The position numbers and the translations under genes are program-made. The notes under the pieces were generated by a model. The model was not told the origin of the DNA. It made no database searches and saw only the letters and a list, made by a program, of their open reading frames with translations. Shown one piece after another: positions 20,323-30,558 of a stretch of DNA of 64,000 bases (position 1 is its first letter; the number at the start of each line of letters is the position of its first letter). The DNA is from Locusta migratoria (Eukaryota; Arthropoda; Insecta; Orthoptera; Acrididae). The stretch is taken from contig CM048744.1 of the NCBI GenBank assembly GCA_026315105.1, forward strand, positions 838,622,094-838,686,093, in the 5' to 3' direction.

Positions 20323-23300
20323 GCCCCCTCTGGCTTTGAGTTGGCAAATGCGCATATCCTACTCAAAGACATCATAAATTTCTTGTTATACAATTTTTTT
20401 AACAGATTATTTAAGACTGTGTGAGCCCACTAGATTTGAAATTAGAAGTTACAGTTGTGTCTCTTTCCTTTTTATATATATAGTTTTTTTTTAATTTTTT
20501 TAACAATTTTCATTAATTTTTTTTTATATTCAAATTATACAATGCAAAGCGTCGATGGTCGGACCAACGGTGCAGCGAGCGGTCCCCAGCGCGCCCGGAT
20601 TGTTGACCCGTGGGCGTGGCGGTGCGGCGGCGACACGGTGCAAGGCGGCAGGCCGATTGATGTCGGTGGTGTGCGCCGCAGACTCGGCCCCAGCGTTGTG
20701 GTGGGGTGAGATGCCAGATTAGGTGCCCTTTGATAGAGCACGGACTGCTTTTCCCGCATCGCCTCGGTGTGGTTTTACATGAAATGAAAGTTGTACATAT
20801 GCCATTAAAATTTATCCCTTAACTAAAAATTACAGGTTTGATTACTGAATGAGTTTATTTCTGTTTTATTTAGTTGAGTGTTTCAGTACTATTATAGTTT
20901 TTTAGCGAACGGATGTAAGTGTGAGCTTTGATGTTAATAGCAAATATCGCAACCAACTGACATGAACATATGCCCATTCTTGACATAAATTCATTAATGG
21001 AAACTACATTATATACAAGGCATATGTTCAGTTTATGACTTTACCAAGATTTATAATTAACATATTACGTAAATAAAAAATTTATCATTGGCTCACTGTG
21101 GGAGCTTTAATCGTTCATGAAATTATTTACTAAGACTTACATACTACTTCATATATATACATATAGACATTTAAAAAATATGTACAGGCATTGGTAACTG
21201 GATGTTACATTTTAGCGAATTTAAGTTGTTTATTTTTCTGACATAGGGTATTCTTTGTACGAATCATAGCACAGTTCTTTGATTGGGAAATGCCGTAGAG
21301 GCGGTTTTCGCTGTGTTCATTATACAAATGTTAGATACATTTGTTTATTTTGAAACCATTCACAGTGCTAGTTTGAATTTTCACACGGCGGGATCGCCAT
21401 TGGGTGCGTGACGTAACAGTCAAGCGTCAACAATGAATAAATTTCTACCGCTGGCCACCTTCAGCAGTATTCGTTCAAATGTGGCAGCGGCAACCTCGCG
21501 AGCATTGCGTACAGCACATAACTCGCCGACTTTGTGTTTTCGCGTGTGTTTTTCATCTTTCTTCCAGAGTAGAAGATTCATCCATAACAGTTCATAGTGA
21601 AGATCGTCGCAGAGCGGTGAGTACCTAATTATTTATATTAAGGTGGTTAGGTCCGCTTACTTGCTGTGCTTTCTTCATTTATTTATAGGCTGTCATCTCA
21701 GCTGCCTTAAAGTCCATTAGCTGAGACAAGACCTACGACTTAGTATGCAAATATATATACGAATAGCCATCACTTCGTATATGCACTTCGAAAGTCACTT
21801 CACTGCACGATTTTTTATCATGACTGTTTATGTCGGTATGCCGCACGTAACAAGTTTTTGCTGTTTATTTTAGATCACACTATTTAAGTGTCCATCACCG
21901 TAATGCTGATATACATAAAGTCAAGTACTTGTCAGTCTACACGTTCACTTATCACTTGAATTTATTATAAGAGTGCTACATTTTGTAGTCCGAGCTCACT
22001 ATTGTCAATGACAAAATCACTTCACTAGTTAATTAATATGTTCATGAAGGCATAGACTTCTGTCGCGCACTTTGACTATAAATGCGTCCTAGTTTTGTGA
22101 ATACAAACACTGTTTGTGTGGATAGTTTTATCACTTAAAGTTTTCTGTCACTAATAACTCACAGTAGTGTATCACGTTCTACACATATCTTCTGGATTTT
22201 ATACAGTTCATATTAACCTATCGTTACTTTACTATTTACAAAGGTTATATACAGTGACAAATTATTCTGAAATACTAGTCATTAACAGAGTTCATAAATT
22301 TTCAAATGACATACAAGCCACATTTTATCGTTTTTGGTTATTATTTAGTCATCATTATAGTTTTTTTAGACAATATAGTGCATTGTACAATAAGTCGCGG
22401 CTTATGTTCATGTCAGAGGTCGGTAGTGGGGTCCTTGTTTTCAGCAATATTATTCATCATAATCTTTTTATTTTTTTTTAAGCTTAAAGGTTCGTCATTA
22501 AGCATTCATATCACCATATTGGATATGTCAGATTTATTTATTTATTTATTTTATATAGATTGAGAAATGGATCTTTGGAATTTTTAATATCGGATTTTGT
22601 CAGTATTAAAATGGGAGGTGAAGTCTGTCATACAACATTAGCAGTTAGCGTATAAATTGTGATGATTTTTTTCTTTTAAACAGGTAATGCAAATAAATTT
22701 TGCTGACACAGGCAAGGTCAGACTCATCAGCTAATTTGGTGCATAGATTCTGGCTAAATAGCATTCAGAATAAAGATCGAGTGAGAGAGAGAGAAAAACA
22801 GCATTATAGTTAGAGTAGTCTCTCTAAAATAGTACACAACATAAATTCAGCACATCAATCCATCATTTGCAAAAATTACCATTTATATTATTATTAAATA
22901 TTACGTCAAACTAAAATATTCTAAAATCTCTCACAGCAAAGCACTCCATGCTTCTCTCTCACTTTGCTTTAAGTTTTGCATGCGGTCTGACCTGCTATTG
23001 CCTGTTCTTTCCTTTTCAGAAATGAAATGTGTAGTTCAGATTTTCTGTTTTAAATACAACGTGTCTGTAGTCTAGAAACATCATGCTACGTGTCTAATAT
23101 TTTCAATCGTCGTGTTGTACGTGTATGTTTAAAGTGTCTGAAAACAAAATAATAGTCATATAATATATATATGTGTGTGTCTCCTCCGTCATTTTGATGT
23201 TGAGTTGTCGATCTTCTTACCGTTGGCAGGAACACAATTCTCGTGCACGTCGTCAGCTGAAAAAGAAGTCTTAAACTACTGCTTATACTAAAGGTTGTTT

Positions 23301-24184
23301 AGTATAAAGATTGATTTTTCAATTAGTGAATGCTTCTGACACATCAGCTTGTAATGTTGTTCAAAATATTTCATATCTGTTGCAAATGTTTTGACACGTA
23401 CCGTAAATAGTAGTATTGACGCAACATCGTAATGACACTGTCATCTTAATTACTGCCAAGCTCATAAGCATCAGCATAAAGTCTTGTGTAATTTTTAAGA
23501 AATTTTTGTCCCACAATACGTAACTAGAATTGTTCAATAAACTTAGATGTCTTTAAAGGTAATATGTTCCCTCTTAAATAAATTGCACAGTTGTTGACAT
23601 GTGTGTTACCTGTCAGCTGATCAGCATTAATCTACAGGTTCCTAGTGGCTTATAAAACTTCATATCATTTATACTGTCTTTGAAAAGATAGCTGACCGCA
23701 AATACGTTACGTTATCATGTCTCGTATAGCAACATTGTTTGGATTTGAGTGTGTGTGTGTGTGGCTCGTATTAGGAGCCGTTGGGCAAACAAAACATTAA
23801 TATATCCTTATCACTACATTTCTTTCATAAAAATAAATCCTCCTACTTCAGATCCATCGTACTAAAATAAATCATTTGCTCCATATATTCATTTTCATCA
23901 TCATAAATATTCTCTTATACTTATACTAATAATTATAATAATTAATGCCCATAGTAAGTGTTTTATGTTGTATTAAACATAACAGTGGTTCGATAAATCT
24001 GTGTTATTTTCTAAGTGTTTGACATGAGAACAGTTACACCGTCAGTTAATATTTGTTGTCCATTACGCAACATTGTAAGAGAAAAAATATTTTGTTCAGC
24101 TTATTCTCCTTGGATCTGTGAATGTTTTACTTATTCACTAGGAACTAGGTGTCATATTTATCATTTTTGTGATCAGCTTAAAAA
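20323..24184. other. unassigned segment left of the Gypsy-like element
   Basis: Mostly AT-rich with no coding region recognised. It holds a CpG-rich patch (about 20545-20760), a candidate first-exon-like stretch (21409-21622, listed separately), and short TA/TG repeats near 23160-23180 and 23747-23763. The 3' LTR of the Gypsy-like element would be expected here on the minus strand. I could not find a second copy of the sequence at 27966-28814. Confidence 0.5.
21433..21622 (+). other. candidate small ORF followed by a splice-donor-like site
   Basis: The ATG at 21433 opens 54 codons (stop TAG 21595-21597). The peptide is rich in Arg, Ser and Ala with no acidic residue (starts MNKFLPLATFSSIRSNVAAA), reminiscent of a mitochondrial presequence. 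A consensus-like 5' splice site GGTGAGTA lies at 21616-21623, and TGACGTAA, a CRE-like half palindrome, at 21409-21416. Base composition is more GC-balanced than the flanks. It could be a decayed or genuine host first exon, or chance. Weak support. Confidence 0.25.
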
Positions 24185-24480
24185 CTAAGCATAGAACTTT
24201 TTCAAATGCTTGTGTGGATATAAACCTCTCACTCTTCCCGAGTGTACTGTAGATAATAAATAACTTCCCTCGTGCGGAATTTGAACAATTCTAAAGGGTC
24301 CAGAAAATAGATGTTGCCACTTTTTTATTACGTTTTAAGATAGCTGATGGTTTAGGATGATTTCGCAGAAGCACTAGGTCTCCGATATTAAATGTTTGTG
24401 TTCTTTTCAGCTGCTTATCATAGTAGGCTTTTATTTTTATAGCTGCATCAGTTAGGGCTACTAATATGTTTATGCGTTTA
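24185..24480 (-). pseudogene. Gypsy-like integrase C-terminal end
   Basis: Read leftward: ALTDAAIKIKAYYDKQLKRT, FNIGDLVLLRNHP, then after a 1-nt shift near 24305 GPFRIVQIPHEGSYLLSTVH and SGRVRGLYPHKHLKKFYA, with a stop at 24185-24187. The GPF..RVRG part is the GPY/F module that ends integrases of Ty3/Gypsy elements. The preceding zinc-binding and DDE domains, and all of RT and RNase H, are missing. Confidence 0.85.
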
Positions 24481-24745
24481 AATAGACTGTAAGACAATAC
24501 ATTTAACAGTTGCTCCAGTGTCAACTAAAATCGATGTAGGTATGTCTCCTACTGTTATTAAGATGTGTGCTTGATAGACAACTATAGGTACTTTGTTTTG
24601 TTGTGTTTGTTCCTGGAGTAGCTCTTCCCTGATATCGATTCCTTTATTGTAACGCAGCATATTTACTGTGAGAATTGTGCCCTCTCTGCCTCTGTCGCTC
24701 AATGTCGGAGGGCCAGACACGAGCCGATTTAGTTTGACGTCTGCG
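24478..24745 (-). pseudogene. Gypsy-like aspartic protease, truncated
   Basis: It overlaps the end of gag in the -1 frame and starts within GPPTLSDRGREGTILTVN. The retropepsin core is IPTSILVDTGATVKCIV, with the catalytic DTGA at 24511-24522. About a dozen residues later it runs into the integrase tail, so the flap and second half of a retropepsin are gone. Maturation activity is very unlikely. Confidence 0.85.
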
Positions 24746-27329
24746 TCCCGTTAGAATGTCTTTGAGGTCGATTTAAGGTTTCTGTCACGTCAGTTATAGT
24801 CACGGTCGATTCATTTTGTGTCCAGTTTGTTTGATCTGTACTGTCAGTCGTCATCGTTGCTACTGGTATTTGATTGACTTTTGGTTGTTGTGCAGGAGTA
24901 GTAGAAAAGTTCGGAATTTGTTGATTACCGTTATTGTTTGGAAAAAAATTTCTGTTTCTGTTATTATTATTGTAGTAGTTTCCATTACGCCAGAGCGGTT
25001 GTGTGTTACAATTATATTGGTTAGGGAAAGTAGCTGCATTGTTATTGAAATTATTATTATTGTGATTGAAGTAGCCCGGATTAAATCTGTTGTCACGACG
25101 GCGTCGGTAATACTGACCGCCGTTAGGTACGTTTCGTACTGCGTTTCCACTGTTTACTCCACTAGTCACTTGTTGCATTTGCGGCTGTCCGGTTTTGCTA
25201 ATAAATGACTGTTGCGGTAACATCTGTGGAGGGCGTGAGATGTTTTGATTATTAGGCTGCGGCTGGCTGACATGTATCAGCTGATTACTAGGATAGTTGA
25301 AGTAATTATTTGCGTTACCGTACCTGTAACTATTATTTCTTGCTCGGTCATCTTCAACGATTGAATCTAGTGTGTCCACCTCAGTGAGAAAAGTTTCTAA
25401 GTTTTGTGTTGAAACGTGTGCTAGTTGCAACCGCAACCGTGTAGGCAATTTGTTTATTAATACGCGTAGTACTTCCCTGTGCGGGAGGGGGTCATCAAAG
25501 AATTTAGCTTTGTTTACGTACTTCTCGAAATATCTCCGCAGACTCCCGTTTCGTTCATTGAAAGGTTGCGGATTATAAACTTCATTTCGAAACCTTTCTT
25601 GCACAGCAGGCGACCAAAAGGTGGCTAAAAATGCCCGTTCGAACTCACCATAAGTTTCACAACTCTGTAGCGCTTCTGCAGCCCAGATTCCCGCTTCACC
25701 TTGAATGTATCCGACAACAAATCTTATCTTTCTTTTTTCGGACCACGATTCAGGTAATAAACCTCTAAAAGATTGTAGGAAAATGACTGGGTGCACAGTA
25801 CGGTTCTCATTAATAAAGATTTGAAATTGGTGGTGCTTTATCATACTTTCGTCAAGTTCTTCGGCAGTAGCATGATTTCGTGGTGAATAAGAGGGGGGTA
25901 TGTTTGATTTCATTTCCCTACCTAGTCGATCAAGGTCATTAGAGGTCGTCAAGCAAAAGTCAGTCTGCGTCCTATCTGACGTCAAATTATTAGATGTACC
26001 CGGATTATATGGAGAGCGTGGAATATTTGTTGCAATTCTGGGAGATTTCCAATCATGGAACACATTTGTCACGGGTTCATTTGGCCTAGATTGTGTCATC
26101 TGCGTATTTAAAATTGATTTCACGTCTGTAAGATCTTTTTGTAAAGCTTTAACAGTATTTCCATGTTTTTCATACACTTGAGTAGCAACTTCTTGAATTA
26201 CAGTGGTTAATTCTGCGTCTATCTTTTCATTCAACTTCGCTTCTGTATTAGATAAGAATTGTTGTACCCTATCATGATTTTCTTTGACTATGTTTTCTGC
26301 TTGACTCGTAATTCTCGTAACAGTTGTTTCCAAGTTTTCTTGTTGAATTTTAAGCTGTGTAAGATTCTGTGTGAGACTGTCTATAGCTGTTGGTAATGTT
26401 TTAACGGTTTCTTTACAATTAGTTACATCATCGACTACAGAAGAGATTTTTGCATCTACTGTGTCCATGATTTGATCCACTACTTTGTTTTGTACTTCAG
26501 AAAACTTACCATTGATAGCCTGTTCGAATTTGAGTATCTGTGCGTCTATCTGTTTGTTTACTTCCTCAGAAATAATTGAGGGTAAATTTTGTTGTACTGA
26601 TTCTAGATTTTTAAATCTCGACTCAAATTCATCCCGAGTTATCATTTGAGCTGCGATTTGATTTTGCTGTTCCTCTAGTCTGTCTAATTGCTGCTTGGTG
26701 GAATTTTGCAACAGCTCTAAATCATGTTTCGTGTTGGCCTGCAAATGATTAATTTGATCGGTCAAGCCTGAAATCTGATTGTTTGTAGAATGTGTAGATG
26801 TTTGTAAATTGTTAATTTGTTGCGACATGTTCGCATGTATAGCATTCGTAGATGCTTGCAAATTGTTTAGTTCGCCTTTAGTAGATGTTTGTAAATTGTT
26901 AATTTGTTGCGACATGTTCGCATGTATAGCATTCGTAGATGCTTGCAAATTGTTTAGTTCGTCTTTAGTAGATGTTTGTAAATTGTTAATTTGTTCCGAC
27001 ATGTTCGCATGTATAGCATTCGTAGATGCTTGCAAATTGTTTAGTTCGTCTTTAGTAGATGTTTGTAAATTGTTAATTTGTTGCGACATGTTCGCAAATA
27101 ATATCTCAAATCGTTTTAACCAATCTTCTTGCGGATTTTCAGATTGGTGTACTGTCTGTGTGGGAAAATCTGTTACGTGTGATGTGGTTGCAAGATTTTC
27201 CTCCACTATGTGTGGAATCATTTCAATTGATCTCGCAGCCACATTATTTTCAACATTTTGCGCGGGCTGTGAAACATTAGTGTTTTGTTCTGACTCCATT
27301 GTAGTAATTTGTCTACGGGTTTTAACCAT
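24729..27329 (-). CDS. Gypsy-like retrotransposon Gag, intact 866-codon ORF
   Basis: The structural protein would assemble capsids around element RNA in the cytoplasm. Start MVKTRRQITTMESEQ at 27329. Residues about 70-180 are tandem 29-residue units rich in heptad-like INNLQTSTKDELNNLQ, predicting a coiled coil; helix-prone Gln/Glu-rich text continues to about 420. The capsid-like core lies around residues 520-690 (FLQSFRGLLPESWSEKRKIR, GEAGIWAAEALQS, FERAFLATFWSPAVQERFR, LRRYFEKYVNKAKFF, LINKLPTRLRLQLAHV), a retrotransposon-gag pattern. The C-terminus is Asn/Arg-rich (YYRRRRDNRFNPGYF) with no CCHC knuckle, presumably the RNA-binding part. No stop or frameshift over 2.6 kb, unlike every other element ORF here, though no RT is left. 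This indicates either a young insertion or selection. Confidence 0.88.
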   Translation of the reverse strand: MVKTRRQITTMESEQNTNVSQPAQNVENNVAARSIEMIPHIVEENLATTSHVTDFPTQTVHQSENPQEDWLKRFEILFANMSQQINNLQTSTKDELNNLQASTNAIHANMSEQINNLQTSTKDELNNLQASTNAIHANMSQQINNLQTSTKGELNNLQASTNAIHANMSQQINNLQTSTHSTNNQISGLTDQINHLQANTKHDLELLQNSTKQQLDRLEEQQNQIAAQMITRDEFESRFKNLESVQQNLPSIISEEVNKQIDAQILKFEQAINGKFSEVQNKVVDQIMDTVDAKISSVVDDVTNCKETVKTLPTAIDSLTQNLTQLKIQQENLETTVTRITSQAENIVKENHDRVQQFLSNTEAKLNEKIDAELTTVIQEVATQVYEKHGNTVKALQKDLTDVKSILNTQMTQSRPNEPVTNVFHDWKSPRIATNIPRSPYNPGTSNNLTSDRTQTDFCLTTSNDLDRLGREMKSNIPPSYSPRNHATAEELDESMIKHHQFQIFINENRTVHPVIFLQSFRGLLPESWSEKRKIRFVVGYIQGEAGIWAAEALQSCETYGEFERAFLATFWSPAVQERFRNEVYNPQPFNERNGSLRRYFEKYVNKAKFFDDPLPHREVLRVLINKLPTRLRLQLAHVSTQNLETFLTEVDTLDSIVEDDRARNNSYRYGNANNYFNYPSNQLIHVSQPQPNNQNISRPPQMLPQQSFISKTGQPQMQQVTSGVNSGNAVRNVPNGGQYYRRRRDNRFNPGYFNHNNNNFNNNAATFPNQYNCNTQPLWRNGNYYNNNNRNRNFFPNNNGNQQIPNFSTTPAQQPKVNQIPVATMTTDSTDQTNWTQNESTVTITDVTETLNRPQRHSNGTQTSN
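26797..27100 (-). repeat. 87-bp tandem repeats inside gag
   Basis: Units begin at 26797, 26884, 26971 and 27058 (period exactly 87, the last partial). Copies differ by single bases such as gttgcgac/gttccgac and cgcc/cgtc. 87 is a multiple of 3, so each unit adds 29 residues to the coiled coil without a frameshift. Confidence 0.95.
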
Positions 27330-27940
27330 ACTAATAAATTATCAAAAATTTGGAATAGTGTGGGGAACCTACACACTTCACACGCAAAAAATTTCTTTTA
27401 TCAGCACTGTTGAGAAACAATTAAATCACTATTAATATTCGTCACACGCATGCATGACGCTTCGAGTGAGAGACAAGCGAGGATCGCTTTGTTATATCGA
27501 TTTAGCAGCCATGTTGGCCATTTTTCTAACTTGTGATTTAAAATAAATATCTGACTACAAAAGAAATTTTGAAAATAGATTTTTGCTAATAGAATGAGGT
27601 ACTGAATGTGAAATTGCGTACTTGCAAAGACTAAGAGGAAGTAAAAAGCACCAAATAAGCGAAATAATCAGTCTGTCCTTACCTGTGTTACAATTTTCAT
27701 TGTTGGCTGCTGTTGAATTTCTCGTGATCGGGTGTGGCTCCAAATTTTTATTTTATTATTCTCCGGGTAGTAATTATGGTTTTCACGTCACAATCGGTCA
27801 GCAGTTGTTCATGAAAAATAAACACATTATACAGATTAGATAACATACATTGGTGAATGATTACAAATATAAAAAAATGTCAAACAATGGTATAATTAAT
27901 TCACATAAAATTACAATTTTTTTTATAACGAATCGAAGTC
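27330..27940 (-). other. Gypsy-like element leader between PBS and gag
   Basis: About 610 bases, AT-rich, non-coding, between the predicted primer-binding site and the gag start. This fits a packaging/leader region. Confidence 0.6.
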
Positions 27941-27958
27941 CTGTCACAATGGGCGCCA
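27941..27958 (-). promoter_or_regulatory. predicted tRNA primer-binding site
   Basis: The minus strand reads TGGCGCCCATTGTGACAG. TGG start, GC-rich, complementary to a tRNA 3' CCA end, and lying just inside the predicted 5' LTR, as in Ty3/Gypsy elements. The tRNA species was not determined. Confidence 0.7.
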
Positions 27959-27965
27959 ATTCTTA

Positions 27966-28814
27966 TGTAATGTTACTTTTTTTTTTTATTATCACTGGTG
28001 TTGTCAAAAGATCAAGGTTGAAAACCGGAATTGAAATTTAACTAACCGTAAGATCAGCAATGAATATTAATTTTTGAAATGGTTATCAGTTCTCAGTAGC
28101 AATGTAAGTTAAAAATTACGACAACACCAGAAAGCACCATTACATAAGAAAATAGTGGAATAAGTTACCTGGTATCCATTCATTGGTGGAAGCTGTGACA
28201 CTGCAGTTGAACCTGTATGAATTGATTAATATCTTCGTTCTCGTAAACTGATGCTTGGTTTCATGACTATTAATTATTAAAGTTTTAAGACCGTGTGTAA
28301 TTTTGATCACTATTGTTATCGAAAGTTAAAGAAATTATCGGACTTCGCTTTTAACAGAATGAAGATTTCCTGCAGGCATTGAATTCAATGTTTAACACAA
28401 AATGAGAGTAAATAAATTTTGCATTCTTTTGTCATCATGAGGCAATAGGCAACAATAACCAAGCATCACTTTACTAATATTGCTGAAAATTGGTAACAAG
28501 ATTGGGATAAATAGTCATTATTTAAATGAAATAGGAATTCCAAATGAAAGTTAAAGTTTATTAAGTAAAAGGGTGCTAATCAGAGCTCACACTTACAGGA
28601 TTATGGAGGTCGAGTAAAATACGTCCGCTCAGTACAAAGGTAGAAGAACGAAAGACGACAAGCGATTCCGTTTTCTCTCCAGATCGTTTGAAATAGTTGA
28701 AGGTATAACTTGAAACAATGATAATCAGAGATTTATTGGCAGAGAGAACGGATGCTAGCGACAAGCGTCGCAGATATAATTTTCAATAAAAAAAAATATT
28801 AATGTATCGCTACA
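27966..28814 (-). repeat. predicted 5' LTR of the Gypsy-like element
   Basis: The minus strand starts TGTAGCGATAC at 28814 and ends ATTACA at 27966, so TGTA..TACA ends, about 849 bp, seven bases from the PBS. AATAAA-type signals occur inside (minus: ccaataaatctctg and acttaataaacttt). No 3' partner was found, so the ends are inferred from the TG..CA ends, the PBS distance and the coincidence of 28814 with the edge of the duplicated block. Confidence 0.6.
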
Positions 28815-30558
28815 CCGCGTAATAAGATTGATGACAAAGTTTTGTAATTTACAATTAAACAATATTCTTTTACATTAAATATGCCAAAATGCAGAAATTA
28901 AAACAATACATTTAAGCTTTGACTATTTATCTCAATGTATGTACTTGTTTCATGAAATTTGTATTTAATGTGGTATACAAATTCAAAGTCATCCTTTGAC
29001 TAGTGTTTACAGTGCTCAAATTATTTACATTATTTGTGTTTTCGAAGTGCACACATATTTGTTTTGCCTATATTGTGTAGGCGTACTATTATTGTGACAT
29101 GAAATTTTAATGTATTTCAGTTTGCGGTCTAATTTTTTATTAATACGGATTTGTATATGGTTGTCGTAGTTTTGTTAATTTCGAAGATAGTGTCTTAGTA
29201 CCAAACGGATTATTAATTTTAGTGCATGAAAAATGATCAGTATTTAATTTCGGATCCAGTGATATATAAAACATGGTCTGCCCTAATTTATTTAAACAAA
29301 AGGTATATATGAAATCATGTTGTGCAATAATTATAACATGTAGTATTGTTGTTTTTATACAAATTAGTATCTACATAGGTTCAGCAATTTTCGAAACTAG
29401 GTGTAATGCATTTCAAGTGTTTGCAGCTATTATTTACGAAAGTATTAAAAATTGAAAATTACGTAAAAGGACAGCCAAAGTTATATTTAAATCAACGTAC
29501 TATATTTTTAAAAGCGTTTTACTAATAGTGTTAGTAGAATTTCAAACTGAAGGCGAAAATGTGATATTTTACATGTCCGGTAGTGAAGTTTTATTTTAGG
29601 TGTCAGATATTTCGTGTTTCTATGTTGGCAACTGATTTTTAGGAGTGTGCAACATAGCAGAAACATTACAGTACGCTTTGTTGTGCTTGTTTGAAATGTC
29701 GGCGTTGATTGAAAATCCCGCCGCCTGTGAAATCAGGTCGGTGATTTGGTTTCTGAATGCAAGGAAAGAAGAAGTGAAATTTATCTGCAAATTTGCGATA
29801 TTTACGGACAAAATGTGATGAGTCATTCGATGGTGAGAAGATGGGTCCCACAGTTCAATGGCGGGCGTACAGGGATTTGGCTGGGACGTGTTTGACCATC
29901 CTCCGTACAGCCCTGACCTCGCTCCTAGTGACTTTCATCTGTTCTTACATCTCAAGTCTTTCCCTGGCGGTCATCACTTCACCCATGACGACGAGCTAAA
30001 AGAAACTGTTTCCAACTGGTTGAAGACACAGGCGGCAGATTTCTACGAAGAAAGTATACAAAACCTGGTGCCACGCTATGACAAATGCCTGCAAAATTGC
30101 GGCAGATATGTGGAAAAGTAGTTTAAGGGTTGTAAAATTTTGTGCAATAAAAATTTATTCTGTATCTGTGTACAATTTCATTTTAGTACCAAACGGAACT
30201 TACTTTCTGGACGCGCCTCGTAGAAGAAACAATTTCACCTCCGAGCGGGAGTAGCCGAGCGGTTTGGAGCGCCACATTACGCATCGGGAGGCCTCCCGCG
30301 TCGGAGGTTCGAATCGTCCCTAGGGCATGGATGTGTGTGTTGACCTTAGGTTAGTTTAACTTAGTTTAAGTAGTTTGTAAGACTAGGGACTCATGACCAA
30401 AGTAGTGTGGTCCTATAGGATTACAAATATTTGAAGATTTGAACAATTTCACCCAAAGTCATCATGGTTAGCTTCGACGCAAAATCGTTGTTGTTATGGT
30501 CATCAGTCCGGAGATGCAGCTCTCCACCCTACTCTATCCTGAGCCAGCCTCTAGCTTT
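28814..30558. repeat. duplicated block, copy 2
   Basis: Twin of 18578-20322, offset 10,236. Here the left mariner end is missing: the block starts abruptly at the predicted LTR edge. The right end flows without a break into the RTE LINE on the minus strand. It contains mariner remnant 29675-30220 (TA at 30221-30222) with transposase remnant 29696-30121. Confidence 0.95.
30240..30441 (+). mobile_element. tRNA-derived SINE, twin of 20004-20205
   Basis: Same sequence and same flanking AACAATTTCACC duplication as the first copy. It was carried along by the block duplication, not inserted independently. Confidence 0.92.

Noticed and set aside
20913..20935. A 19-base near-match to the predicted LTR (tgtaagtgtgagctttgat versus minus-strand 28575-28600)
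   Set aside because: It is in the opposite orientation and similarity stops immediately, so it does not support a 3' LTR here.
26797..27100. CRISPR-like array
   Set aside because: Units are directly adjacent with no spacers and sit in frame inside gag.
26779..27435. 218-codon plus-strand open frame with CysLys-rich repeats
   Set aside because: Antisense of the 87-bp gag repeats; gag on the minus strand explains it.
18578..30558. The two 1,745-bp copies as LTRs of one retrotransposon
   Set aside because: The block contains parts of a mariner, a SINE with its own target duplication and a LINE tail, has no TG..CA ends, and each copy is continuous with older flanking elements on one side.
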